Positions 27,249-37,682 of a stretch of DNA of 64,000 bases are shown here, piece after piece (the first letter of the stretch is position 1; each line of letters begins with the position of its first letter). The notes under the pieces are model-generated. The model ran no database searches. It saw only the letters and a program-made list of their open reading frames with translations, and had not been told where the DNA came from. Source of the stretch: Flavobacterium sp. H122. Lineage in GTDB: Bacteria; Bacteroidota; Bacteroidia; Flavobacteriales; Flavobacteriaceae. Location of the stretch: contig NZ_SJZD01000004.1 of NCBI RefSeq assembly GCF_004959765.1, positions 108,424 to 172,423 on the forward strand, written 5' to 3'. Position numbers and translations under genes: made by a program.

Positions 27249-30200
27249 ATGGCAACACAATCTGACAACCAAAATCCAATCAAAATAAAACTTGGCCTTT
27301 TTAAATTTGATTTAAAAGACGATGATCACTTCAAAAAATTCAACACTATTTATAATACCCATAGCGGAAATTGGATTAAGATAAAAAGTGAACTGAATAA
27401 AGACAAAAGTTTTACTCCTGCAATGGTGAAAAATCTAGAGTTTACGCACTACTTGTCCGAATGGAGTAATGACAATAAAGCGGTTGTAGAGCTTTTTCAA
27501 AAAGATGATAAGTTACTCTCGATGCGTGATATTGCTTTAAATTTTAACAAAGATGCCTTTTCCCAAAAGGTGAAAGGTATTGCAAGTGGGAAGTCGGATG
27601 AAGCTAAAAGATCATTTACCATAGCCTTGCATCAAAAACTGTTTCAATACGAACCTACGGCTGTTGTTGTCAATATGATAAAGGATCCTCAGGTATCTGT
27701 GCTGAATACAGCAGTAGGTACAAACGTTGCCAGGATTTTAGAAAAACGACAGGATTTTAATATCAGAACCCACTCGATATATGAAGTACTGAAAAATAAA
27801 GAGTTATTCAAGGAAATACCTATTGAATTACACGAGCCTCTTCAAATAGAATTAAAAACGTTACAGCGAATTGTTGCCGTTAGTCCCGTTGCTGATGCTA
27901 TTCCTGCTTTGTACGATGCCAAACTACATACCGCATTTCAAATTTCCGATATACCTCCCGCACAATTCAAAACTCTGATGAGTAATAGAGGATTGGACGA
28001 AAAAACAGTGTTACAAATCCATACCAATGCACAACAAACACGCGTACGCAATGAACATGCTTTAATGGCATTAAAAGAAGCCAGTCAAAATACAGGCATT
28101 GCCATGATTGATAAAAGTATGAAGTTGGATAATAGCAATCATTCTAAAATGGCTTCGGAGGCTATGGATATTAAAAATGCAGCATTTAAATATACCCCCG
28201 ACCAAGCCACAATTGATAGTATAGAAAAACACTATTTATCATGGGATTTACTTTTTGGAGATGCGGACATTTGTGAATGTGGTGAATGTACATCTGTCTA
28301 CAGTGCCGCAGCCTATTATGTGGAATTATTACAATATTTAAGAAACAATAATCTTGATTTCAATCAGAGTGAAATAGATCCTTCATTAAAAATAAAGGCC
28401 GATTTAAAAGATATTTCCGGAACTCCATTGGAAAAACTATTCAACCGCCGTCCTGATTTAGGTTGTTTGGAATTGACCTGCAAAAATACCAATACAATTT
28501 TACCCTACGTTGACTTGGTAAATGAAGTCATGGAAAGTTATGTGGCATTCAAACATCTGAAACCTTTTAATGTAGAAGATGAAACCAGCAGTGAGCTGCT
28601 TGCCGAACCTCAACATACCGAATACCAGGCGTATTGCATCTTGAAAAATGAAGTATATCCTTTTACCCTCCCCTATCATCAGCCAATTAATGCTTCCAGA
28701 ATTTATTTGGATTATTTAGGAACAAACCGTTATGAAGTAATCCATAAATTCCGAAAAAACAATGTAAGCAACGATACTGAATTGACGAAACTAAAAGACG
28801 AGGCTTTAAATGGGGCATCCGATGCCGAATTTTTAAATATTACAAAGGAAGAATACATCATACTCACAAAGGAATGTTTTGAAAGTAAGGCTCTGATGAA
28901 TAAACTGAAAAATAAAACATTTACCGATTCGGAATACGAAGAACTGATTGGTGTGAGATCAGTGGGCGAATATTACGGTTATGATGACGATGCAGCAATG
29001 CTCAGCGATAACGGGCTCACATTAATCAAAAAGGAATTTTTACGACGCACGGGAATTGATTATTTCAATTTGGTAGATCTGCTTAGAACGGAGTTTATCA
29101 ATCCGTTAGTACCAAAAGGAAAGTCGAAAACCATAATGGAAAGTTTGCGTTTCAGTTACCGGTTTTTACAAAACTATGCCAAAATACACGGTATTGATAA
29201 AATGGCCGAAGACTTAGTGAAATTGGAAAAATTTGCCGATTTATTACCAATACTTAAAGATCAGATTGAAATACTAACAAACAAAAAATCACTTAGCTGT
29301 CCGGGCACCTGCAAAGACAAAATCGAAATAAGCGACAAAGACATCATCTGTTGGGTGAAATGTCATTTTGAGAAAATAGGCAAAATGATAGTTATAGAAA
29401 GTGGTAAAGGATGCGTGAATGGTGACATAATATTTAATAATAACTCAATAAATTATGATACGGGAGATGGTATAAAGGTTATAGATTGCAAAATATTTAA
29501 AACGAAAGGTAATTATCAATCTGAAATAGGTCAAATTGATAAAAAAACAGGAAAAGTTTCTGTATTAAATAATGAAGAAATTGATACCGAAAAATGGAAA
29601 AACATAGAATTTAAAGGTGAAAAAGGTGAAAAAGGCATCTTCTATGTAATTGATGGAGAAGTATATCTGGTGTTCTTAGAGCAAAAAGACAGTTGTGATT
29701 TAAATACCGCACTGCTGCAACATTTGGATGGTTCTCCCTTAACAATAGAAGAATATGATAAAATGCATCGTTTTATCCGTTTGTGGAGAAAATTAGGCTG
29801 GACAATAGATGAAATTGACAAAGCAATTATTGGATTAAGTGAGCAAAAATTGCAACAAACTGAAAACAATGATGTTATTACTGATGATTCAATTTGTGAC
29901 GATTGCAATGATGATTGTGATACTTCAGATTGCGATGATTGTGATTGTGATGAATGTAGTGAAAATGCCAAATGCAATCCTAATCATGCCATTTCAACAA
30001 CCCTGATACATCAATTAGCTGCCGTAAAAAAACTATTGGATAAAACAGGTATTGAGTTAATAAAATTACTTGCTTTTTGGAGAGATATCAGTACAACAGG
30101 GGAAAATTCGCTCTACAAAAGACTTTTTCTAACTCATAATGTATTGGGCATTGATAAGGTTTTTAAAGCCAATGCGAATGGCAATTATCTTACTTCAAAT

Positions 30201-33200
30201 GCTAAAATCAGCGAACATACTCCGGTGGTGATGGCCGCCTTAAATTATACGGCTGACGATTTGCAAGCTGTCATGAAGGCAACAGATATGACTGATGAAT
30301 TAACACTCAGTAACCTGTCAATACTTTTTCGTTACCGTTTGCTTTCAAAAGTGTTAGGATATAAGATTCCTGTATTTATGCGTATTGTACCATTATTGGA
30401 AAAGGTGTTCGATGATGCACACAGCACACTTAAGTTTATAAAAAATCTTTCCAAAATTGATGATGCCGGTTTTACACCGCAAGAGTTAAATTATATCATT
30501 AGAAATTTTGATGACGATAAAAAGCCTTTTAAACCTACAAAAAAATCAATTTTACTTTTGGCAAAATCCATCTATGATGGATTAAATACAATTGACGAAA
30601 CACATCAGGATATAAAAGCAGATGCCGCAATTACCGATGCGGTATTGCAAAAAATCAATCTCAATGAAAAAGCAACCACGGAAATCGTAAGAGCTAAAGC
30701 AAGTTTACTGTTTGAAACAGATATTATTGAAAAAGTTATTGGCATACTGGAAGGTTCAAATATATATATAACCAATGCCCCTAAAAACATAGTGTACACA
30801 TTAGCGGAGGACAAAACACTTCATAAAAAACTAAAGTATGATAAAGAAAATGGCAGCGTTCAAATCACCGGTATCTTAACTGAGGCGGAAAGCATTGATT
30901 ATAAAGCACTGAACAATGATCCCAATTGGGCATCGGCATTAAACAGAATTGAAAAACAGCAAAAAAAACAATTCAATGAATTGTTGTCTAAAGTTTTTGA
31001 GACTGAAAAAACCAAAACAGATGTTCAAAAAACAGCGTTGCAAACAATAATTAAAGCAGGCGACATCAGCGTACCAATTGATAAAATACCTGATGGAGAA
31101 CCTGATATTAATACAGCTCCTCAAAAAAGAACAGCTTTTTTAGAAATTTTCATGCCTTACCTGCGCCAGGAACTGAGTCATCGTTTTATTGTAAACACTT
31201 TGTCCGGTATAATGGGTTTACAATCCAACATTACCGATATATTAATTTCAGATATACTGAAAATAGGAAGTACACCTGTTTCACTGTTCAGCATCTTTGA
31301 AAAAATAAAAGAAAGCAGCAAGCCTGTTGAAAGCAATTGGAACGGATATTTAATTCCGGGGGCAAACGCTACCTATACTTTTGTGATTAAAAACAGTGAT
31401 GTCCAACCGGTACTCAGTATTGATGGTACGCTATTAAATTTTACAGTCCAGGAGGATCCTACAAATGAATGGTGGAGCGACGATATTGTACTCCAGTCCG
31501 GCAAATTATATAAATTATCTGCTACTAACATCGAATTAAAAAATATCCATTGGAAAACAACCGCTTCTGCCATTACAGCTGTTCCTTCATCGGCATTAAT
31601 TCCCGACTTTGCTTCTCAGCAATGCGAACCGGCTTTAATTGCGTTAAAAAAAATGGCCATGCTGGTTACTAATTTTAATTTGAGTACCGATGAAATTCAG
31701 TTTCTGAAAAAAAACAAAGTTCATTTCGATAATCTGGATTTTAACCTATTGACATTTCCACATTGGTTGCGTTTGGATGCCTATACCCGATTACGAAACT
31801 CTTTACCACAATCTGAATTGAACCTACTGGACTTTTGGAATTGGACTTATAATCCGGCATCTGATGTTACCTTATTGAGCGGTAAAATTGCTGAGCTCAC
31901 AACATGGAAAAAAGAGCGGATTGACAAATTGACTGACACAAATCATTTCAATATAAGACAGCTTAAGGATTACCACAATGAAAAAAATCTGCTAAAACTG
32001 CAATGCGCATTAACTGTTGTCGATAAGATAAGCGTGGATATTGATTTGCTTTTTGATTGGGCAATCCCTACTTCTAAATTTAATAAATGCAGGATCATTG
32101 CCGACAGCATAAAAAATGCAATTCGGGCCAAATACAACCAAACAGACTGGGAACAAGTTATAAAACCATTGAACGATAAATTGCGCAATAATCAGAAAGA
32201 AGCGTTGATTGGTTTTTTACTGCAACAACAAACATTAATAGATTGGGGAGTAACGGATGCTGATGGTTTATTTGAATATTTTTTGATAGATGTTCAAATG
32301 GATGCCTGTATGGAAACTTCAAGAATAAAACAAGCTTTGTCATCCGTACAGTTATTTGTGCAACGTTGTTTCTTGGGATTGGAGGAAGAACACAGCGGAA
32401 TTAATCCGGATGTGTTGGATAGAGGACGTTGGGAATGGATGCAGCGATACAGAGTATGGGAAGCCAATCGCAAAGTTTTCCTATATCCCGAAAATTGGAT
32501 AGAAAGCAACCTGCGAGATGATAAAAGCCCATTTTTCAAAGAACTGGAAAGTGAATTACTGCAAAAAGACATCAATAAACAAAATGTAACCGATGCGTTA
32601 AAATCGTATCTCTACAAAATAGATGAGGTGGCTAATATGGAAGTGGTAGGCTTGTATATTGATGGATCAAAAACCGGAGATGAACCATGGCCCAAAAATT
32701 CGAAACTCCATGTCTTCTCGCGTACCCGAAATGCACCCTATTTTTTCTTCTATCGCTATTTGGCTTTGGATGAAATGAATTGGTATCCTTGGGAAAAAAT
32801 GCAGGTGGATATACCGAGTTATGATGTGGAAGATGCAAATGGTGTTCTTATTGATAATGGATGCTATCTGACACCGGTAGCATGGAATGGTCGTTTATTA
32901 ATTTTCTTTCCACAGATTGCAAAAAAAACAAAACCTCGTCAAGATTCCAATGTTCAAAATAAAACAATAAGCCATATAGGAAACAATGTTACACCAGAGC
33001 AACTAAATCCTGTTGAATATTATGAAATAAAACTGGCATGGAGCGAGTACCGAAATGGTAAATGGACACAAAAGCAATTGAGTAAAGATGCTGCCGATAC
33101 AACTTGGACAACAAAACTTCCTGCTATAGAAAATTTCAAGCTGATTCCAAACATAAGCGACAATAGAGGTCTCATTATCCAAGTAGAGGATGAAACAGAT

Positions 33201-36200
33201 GCTGATTTGAAAGTTTTTGAATTCGAATTTAATGGCAGTCAGATAAGGTATTTAAAAACTACGGGGATTTTACCTCTATTGAATCCAACTATACCTCTTC
33301 CAAAATATTTTCACAAAAACAATTCAACAAATTTATTTTTAGAACCTTTACTAATAAAAAACGGTAGTTGGGTAAAATCTCCCGTATTACATGATGATAA
33401 TACGACTTCGTCTACAATCAAACTTACCAATATCACAAACTTTTACCACCCAGACACAAGCAATCTGCTTGGAGAAATCAATTTAGGAAAATTAAACCAA
33501 TTTTTTCAATACAATTTAAAAGTCGGTAATGATAACGATTTAACAGCACTACAAAATAAGGAATTAAAAGATGATGCTTTTGGTTTCCATTATGATAATG
33601 ATTCTACCTCACAGAATATTTTTCATGAACTCAAACGTCCTTACTCATTATACAATTGGGAACTGTTTCTACACACACCACTGATGCTGGCGGATGCATT
33701 GAGTAAATCGCAACAATTTGAAGAAGCCATGAAATGGTATCATTTTGTGTTTAATCCAATTGCGGAAGGTTCTGATGACAATCGATTTTGGCAATTTGCC
33801 CCATTTAAGGATATAAACTGTCAAAGAATTTTAGACAGTATTTTCAATAATCTTAAACCAAATACAGCAGATCAAACCATTAGCGAATGGCGTAACAAGC
33901 CTTTTATGCCTCACTTGGTGGCACGTAACCGTCCGGTGGCCTACATGAAATGGGTTGTGATGAAATATATTGATAATCTGGTGGCATGGGGCGATTATTT
34001 GTTCCGTCAGGATACTATTGAAAGTATAAATCAGGCAACCCAACTCTATATACTGGCAGGACATATTCTAGGACCTCGTCCAATGATTATCCCTAAGCGA
34101 GGCACTCTAAAACCACAAACCTATATCGGTTTATTGGACAAATGGGATGCTTTTGGCAATGCCATGGTAGAATTGGAATTGACCGTGCCTTTCAGCAACC
34201 AAACCACACTCCCTTTTGGGGCAGTCAATGGCGAATTGGCATTTGCAAATACATTCGGTTTGGCCTCTTCTCTCTATTTCTGTATTCCGAATAATCCTAA
34301 ACTCATGGGCTATTGGGATACCATTGCTGATAGATTATATAAAATACGGCACTGTGAAAATATCGAAGGAGTATTCCGAAAACTGCCATTGTTCGAACCT
34401 CCTATTGATCCTGCCCTATTGGTAAAAGCTGCTGCACAAGGATTAAGCATTGCTTCGGTGATAAATGATTTGAATACCCCAATGCCCAACTATCGCTTTT
34501 ACTATTTACTGCAAAAAGCACTGGAACTTTGTGGCGAATTAAAATCCATGGGAAATGCTTTACTCTCGGCAATCGAGAAAAAAGACAATGAAGCCATTGC
34601 ATTAATCCGCTCCAAACATGAAAGTGCCATGCACAATCTGGTAATGGAAATTAAAAAAATGCAGTTGGAAGAAGCGCAGAAAAACATGGATGGCTTGGAG
34701 CAGAACCGTAAAAGCCCGGAACACCGAATGAAGTATTATCTTCAATTGATTGGAGAAGATTTAGGTAAAGTCCCAGAATTGGATGCCGAATTTGCTGAAA
34801 TTGCCAACAGCATTGAAGCACCAATTGATGAAAGTGGATTAAAACTCATTTCTTTTGAAAAAGAAGAATATGATAAATCTCATGTGGCTCATGGTTGGCA
34901 AATGGGAGCAAGTATAGTGGAAGCATTATCAGGAATTTTTCATGCATTACCAGACGCCACTATTGCTGCAATGCCATTTGGTATTGGTGGTCAAGCTAAA
35001 TTAGGAGGAAGTCATTTTGGTAATGCTGCTAATGCTGCTTCAAAAGTTATCCAAATTATAGCGTCCCAATATTCTTTTGAATCTTCAAACGCGGGCAAAA
35101 AAGGAAACTTCAAACGCGCTTTACAAGACCGTGTAATGCAGGCAAATGCAGCAGGTTATGAAATTAAACAAATAGATAAGCAAATTACAGCCCAAAAAAT
35201 TCGCATAGCCATTGCCAATCAGGAAATTGCCAATCAGCAAAAAATGATTGATAATGCAATGGAAGTGGAAGAATTCTTAAAAAATAAATATACAAATGAA
35301 GAATTGTATACCTGGATGCGGGGTAGCCTTAAAACGCTGTACCATCAGGTGTATAGTTTGGCGTATGAGTTGTCCAGAAAAGCCGAAAAAGTATATCGTT
35401 TTGAGCGGGGCATCAGCAATTCCAATTTCATACAAGCCGGTTATTGGGATGCCGGACGTGATGGCTTGCTTGCCGGGGAGCAACTTTATGTCGGATTAAA
35501 ACAATTGGAAGCCGCTTACCAAAACGAACGCGGTTATGATTATGAAATCACAAAACATGTGTCTTTATGTCTATTAAGTCCATTGGCACTCATTCAACTT
35601 AGAGAAACGGGCAAGTGTGAGTTTGAAATTCCCGAAGTGTTATTTGACATGGATTATCCCGGACAATACAAACGCCGTATTAAATCGGTATCGGTTTCAA
35701 TGCCATGTATAGTCGGCCCATATACCGGGGTCAATGCTAAATTCAGTCTATTGGAAAATAAATTCCGAAATACTGCTATAGGTGGTAAAACATATGAAGA
35801 GAATACAGATGAAACCGATGATCGTTTCAGTACCTACCGAATTCCAATTAATGCTATTGCAACCAGTACTGGTCAGAATGACAGTGGTATGTTTGAACTG
35901 AATTTTAAAGATGAACGTTACCTGCCGTTTGAAGGTGCCGGTGTTATTAGTAAATGGTGCTTGGAATTACCCGAAATACGTCAATTTGACTATGCCACAA
36001 TAGCCGATGTCATTATACATATCAGATATACAGCCAACGAAGGTGGAGAGCGACTAAAATTAAACGCTGCAAAAACCGTCTTCAAACAATTGGAAAATAT
36101 TAAACAACAATTGAATGAAACAGGTTTACATTTAGCACTAAATATGAAGCACGATTTCCCTAATGAATGGCATTTGTTCAAGAAATCAGTAGAAGTTGAA

Positions 36201-36482
36201 TTGAATATTGATAAAACACGATTACCATATTTAGCACAGACATTAGAATCTGTCAATATCGAGCAAGTCATGTTTCTTGCAAAAGTCAAAGACAATCCAG
36301 CTGGTTTTACGATTAACATCAATGAAAGTGAAACAATAGATCTTTCGAAAGCAGGTGAATTGAATCTATATCGGGGTATTAATTCGGATATAAAACTTAA
36401 TGACCCATTTAGTCTGTCAATTGCAGAAACTGATAAATCAAAACTGGAGGAATTATTAATAGTTGTAAAATATAAATTTTAA
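27249..36482 (+). CDS. Tc toxin subunit A (TcA), 3077 aa with Cys-rich insertions
   Basis: Pentameric translocation subunit of a Tc toxin, with no signal peptide. A helical N-terminal shell holds a VRP1-like segment with ICECGECTSVYSAAAYYVELL near residue 341. A neuraminidase-like region has YRVWEANRKVFLYPENWIE near 1734, and YNWELFLHTPLMLADALS (near 2134) is typical of TcA. The pore-forming region has a long coiled coil (near 2420-2480), the hydrophobic tip ATIAAMPFGIGG near 2570 and channel helix IANQEIANQQKMIDNAME near 2655. The C-terminal TcB-binding region has GPYTGVNAKFSLLENKF. Most TcA proteins are about 2300-2550 residues; the extra length includes segments around 680-815 and 880-912. 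Last gene of the locus. Confidence 0.92.
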   Translation: MATQSDNQNPIKIKLGLFKFDLKDDDHFKKFNTIYNTHSGNWIKIKSELNKDKSFTPAMVKNLEFTHYLSEWSNDNKAVVELFQKDDKLLSMRDIALNFNKDAFSQKVKGIASGKSDEAKRSFTIALHQKLFQYEPTAVVVNMIKDPQVSVLNTAVGTNVARILEKRQDFNIRTHSIYEVLKNKELFKEIPIELHEPLQIELKTLQRIVAVSPVADAIPALYDAKLHTAFQISDIPPAQFKTLMSNRGLDEKTVLQIHTNAQQTRVRNEHALMALKEASQNTGIAMIDKSMKLDNSNHSKMASEAMDIKNAAFKYTPDQATIDSIEKHYLSWDLLFGDADICECGECTSVYSAAAYYVELLQYLRNNNLDFNQSEIDPSLKIKADLKDISGTPLEKLFNRRPDLGCLELTCKNTNTILPYVDLVNEVMESYVAFKHLKPFNVEDETSSELLAEPQHTEYQAYCILKNEVYPFTLPYHQPINASRIYLDYLGTNRYEVIHKFRKNNVSNDTELTKLKDEALNGASDAEFLNITKEEYIILTKECFESKALMNKLKNKTFTDSEYEELIGVRSVGEYYGYDDDAAMLSDNGLTLIKKEFLRRTGIDYFNLVDLLRTEFINPLVPKGKSKTIMESLRFSYRFLQNYAKIHGIDKMAEDLVKLEKFADLLPILKDQIEILTNKKSLSCPGTCKDKIEISDKDIICWVKCHFEKIGKMIVIESGKGCVNGDIIFNNNSINYDTGDGIKVIDCKIFKTKGNYQSEIGQIDKKTGKVSVLNNEEIDTEKWKNIEFKGEKGEKGIFYVIDGEVYLVFLEQKDSCDLNTALLQHLDGSPLTIEEYDKMHRFIRLWRKLGWTIDEIDKAIIGLSEQKLQQTENNDVITDDSICDDCNDDCDTSDCDDCDCDECSENAKCNPNHAISTTLIHQLAAVKKLLDKTGIELIKLLAFWRDISTTGENSLYKRLFLTHNVLGIDKVFKANANGNYLTSNAKISEHTPVVMAALNYTADDLQAVMKATDMTDELTLSNLSILFRYRLLSKVLGYKIPVFMRIVPLLEKVFDDAHSTLKFIKNLSKIDDAGFTPQELNYIIRNFDDDKKPFKPTKKSILLLAKSIYDGLNTIDETHQDIKADAAITDAVLQKINLNEKATTEIVRAKASLLFETDIIEKVIGILEGSNIYITNAPKNIVYTLAEDKTLHKKLKYDKENGSVQITGILTEAESIDYKALNNDPNWASALNRIEKQQKKQFNELLSKVFETEKTKTDVQKTALQTIIKAGDISVPIDKIPDGEPDINTAPQKRTAFLEIFMPYLRQELSHRFIVNTLSGIMGLQSNITDILISDILKIGSTPVSLFSIFEKIKESSKPVESNWNGYLIPGANATYTFVIKNSDVQPVLSIDGTLLNFTVQEDPTNEWWSDDIVLQSGKLYKLSATNIELKNIHWKTTASAITAVPSSALIPDFASQQCEPALIALKKMAMLVTNFNLSTDEIQFLKKNKVHFDNLDFNLLTFPHWLRLDAYTRLRNSLPQSELNLLDFWNWTYNPASDVTLLSGKIAELTTWKKERIDKLTDTNHFNIRQLKDYHNEKNLLKLQCALTVVDKISVDIDLLFDWAIPTSKFNKCRIIADSIKNAIRAKYNQTDWEQVIKPLNDKLRNNQKEALIGFLLQQQTLIDWGVTDADGLFEYFLIDVQMDACMETSRIKQALSSVQLFVQRCFLGLEEEHSGINPDVLDRGRWEWMQRYRVWEANRKVFLYPENWIESNLRDDKSPFFKELESELLQKDINKQNVTDALKSYLYKIDEVANMEVVGLYIDGSKTGDEPWPKNSKLHVFSRTRNAPYFFFYRYLALDEMNWYPWEKMQVDIPSYDVEDANGVLIDNGCYLTPVAWNGRLLIFFPQIAKKTKPRQDSNVQNKTISHIGNNVTPEQLNPVEYYEIKLAWSEYRNGKWTQKQLSKDAADTTWTTKLPAIENFKLIPNISDNRGLIIQVEDETDADLKVFEFEFNGSQIRYLKTTGILPLLNPTIPLPKYFHKNNSTNLFLEPLLIKNGSWVKSPVLHDDNTTSSTIKLTNITNFYHPDTSNLLGEINLGKLNQFFQYNLKVGNDNDLTALQNKELKDDAFGFHYDNDSTSQNIFHELKRPYSLYNWELFLHTPLMLADALSKSQQFEEAMKWYHFVFNPIAEGSDDNRFWQFAPFKDINCQRILDSIFNNLKPNTADQTISEWRNKPFMPHLVARNRPVAYMKWVVMKYIDNLVAWGDYLFRQDTIESINQATQLYILAGHILGPRPMIIPKRGTLKPQTYIGLLDKWDAFGNAMVELELTVPFSNQTTLPFGAVNGELAFANTFGLASSLYFCIPNNPKLMGYWDTIADRLYKIRHCENIEGVFRKLPLFEPPIDPALLVKAAAQGLSIASVINDLNTPMPNYRFYYLLQKALELCGELKSMGNALLSAIEKKDNEAIALIRSKHESAMHNLVMEIKKMQLEEAQKNMDGLEQNRKSPEHRMKYYLQLIGEDLGKVPELDAEFAEIANSIEAPIDESGLKLISFEKEEYDKSHVAHGWQMGASIVEALSGIFHALPDATIAAMPFGIGGQAKLGGSHFGNAANAASKVIQIIASQYSFESSNAGKKGNFKRALQDRVMQANAAGYEIKQIDKQITAQKIRIAIANQEIANQQKMIDNAMEVEEFLKNKYTNEELYTWMRGSLKTLYHQVYSLAYELSRKAEKVYRFERGISNSNFIQAGYWDAGRDGLLAGEQLYVGLKQLEAAYQNERGYDYEITKHVSLCLLSPLALIQLRETGKCEFEIPEVLFDMDYPGQYKRRIKSVSVSMPCIVGPYTGVNAKFSLLENKFRNTAIGGKTYEENTDETDDRFSTYRIPINAIATSTGQNDSGMFELNFKDERYLPFEGAGVISKWCLELPEIRQFDYATIADVIIHIRYTANEGGERLKLNAAKTVFKQLENIKQQLNETGLHLALNMKHDFPNEWHLFKKSVEVELNIDKTRLPYLAQTLESVNIEQVMFLAKVKDNPAGFTININESETIDLSKAGELNLYRGINSDIKLNDPFSLSIAETDKSKLEELLIVVKYKF

Positions 36483-36638
36483 ATGTAATTAAAATGTTTT
36501 TTTTTTAGGATTAAAAAATGGGGTTTGACTTTTTATGGTTGAGCCCTTTTTCACAAATAGGGGTCTTTGTCTAAAATTTCATCCGTCTGCAATTAAAAGA
36601 ATAAGAAGTATTTCTTTAAATAAATTTGGGAACAGATT

Positions 36639-37676
36639 TCAAGACAAAAACTGCCTTACAATCTCTTTTCTTTTGATTTTTCCGGTTTCTGTTTCTAAAA
36701 ATTGGTGCACAAAAGAAATTTGTTTTGGTTTTTCATATTTATCCAATTCTTTAAAAACTGAAGGAGCAATCTCATACTCCTTTCCTTCAATAAACAGAAT
36801 TACTCTTTCACCTAATTTATCATCTGGAATTCCGGCTATAAAGAACCTTTTTGTTATTTTTTTCAATAACTTTTCCTCAATCTGTTCAGGAAATAATTTA
36901 ACCCCTCCGCTGTTGATAACATTGTCTGCCCTGCCCTTCCAGATAAATTCAGACTCAGAAATCAATTCTACTATATCGTTTGTAACTAATTTTTCTGGAT
37001 TCAGTAAAGGAGCATCTATAACCAAACAATTCCTTTCATCAATTGCAATTGAAACATTTGGCAGAACTTTGAATGTCTTCTCTCCTATTTTTTTTAAAGC
37101 CACATGAGTAACAGTTTCAGTCATACTATAGGACTCGTATGCATTACATTGTATTTTGCTTAATTCATTAGCCAGTCCAAAATTAACTTGTGCACCGCCA
37201 ACCAACAATATTTTTACTTTATGTAGATTATTTATAGAATTTTCAACCTGCAAAGGCACCATAGCCACAAAATCATAGCAATTAACAGTATTAGCTAAAG
37301 GATTTGAAGAAGGTTCAACTACATCAATATGCCAACCTAATATCATTGCCCGTACCAACATCATCTTTCCCGCAATATACTTAACAGGTAAGCAGCATAA
37401 AGCCGAAGTTCTTTCTTTTAATTCAAAAAAATCACCCGTAGCAACAGCTGAGTTAACCATTGCCTTTTTTGCAATTTCAATATTTTTTGAGGTTCCTGTT
37501 GTTCCTGAAGTTTTTACCTGAATTTTATCAGAATCACTCAACCAATCTAATAAGAAAGAAGCACAATCTGTTTCAAATTCCAGATTCGAATTCAGTTTAT
37601 CCTTTGCCCATTGACTAAGTTGCTGTGCAGCATATTTTTTTCCGTTTAATTGAAACTCAGGATGAATTTTATTCAT
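36639..37676 (-). CDS. menE: o-Succinylbenzoate-CoA ligase (MenE-like)
   Basis: An acyl-adenylate-forming enzyme of the short, 345-residue MenE type found in Flavobacteriia, which activates o-succinylbenzoate with CoA in menaquinone synthesis. AMP-binding motifs are visible: KTSGTTGTSKNIEIAKKA (P-loop-like), ESYSMTETVTHVA (A5), the GRADNVINSGGVKLFPEQIE hinge (A8), and a C-terminal GKIKRKEIV with the catalytic Lys (A10). Menaquinone is the only quinone in this group, so the gene is expected in the core genome. Its 3' end lies 156 bp from the convergent TcA gene, marking the right border of the toxin region. The downstream start of the CPBP gene is 6 bp away. Confidence 0.88.
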   Translation of the reverse strand: MNKIHPEFQLNGKKYAAQQLSQWAKDKLNSNLEFETDCASFLLDWLSDSDKIQVKTSGTTGTSKNIEIAKKAMVNSAVATGDFFELKERTSALCCLPVKYIAGKMMLVRAMILGWHIDVVEPSSNPLANTVNCYDFVAMVPLQVENSINNLHKVKILLVGGAQVNFGLANELSKIQCNAYESYSMTETVTHVALKKIGEKTFKVLPNVSIAIDERNCLVIDAPLLNPEKLVTNDIVELISESEFIWKGRADNVINSGGVKLFPEQIEEKLLKKITKRFFIAGIPDDKLGERVILFIEGKEYEIAPSVFKELDKYEKPKQISFVHQFLETETGKIKRKEIVRQFLS

Positions 37677-37682
37677 TCGGCA

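Noticed and set aside
5612..36640. Genomic island inserted at tRNA-Tyr
   Set aside because: The metal and toxin regions start next to the tRNA, but I see no integrase, no transposase and no copy of the tRNA 3' end (TCGAATCCTGCTCTCCCC) near the far border.
36535..37107. 190-codon plus-strand open frame
   Set aside because: Antisense to menE, whose AMP-binding motifs are clear; the frame has no recognisable protein features.
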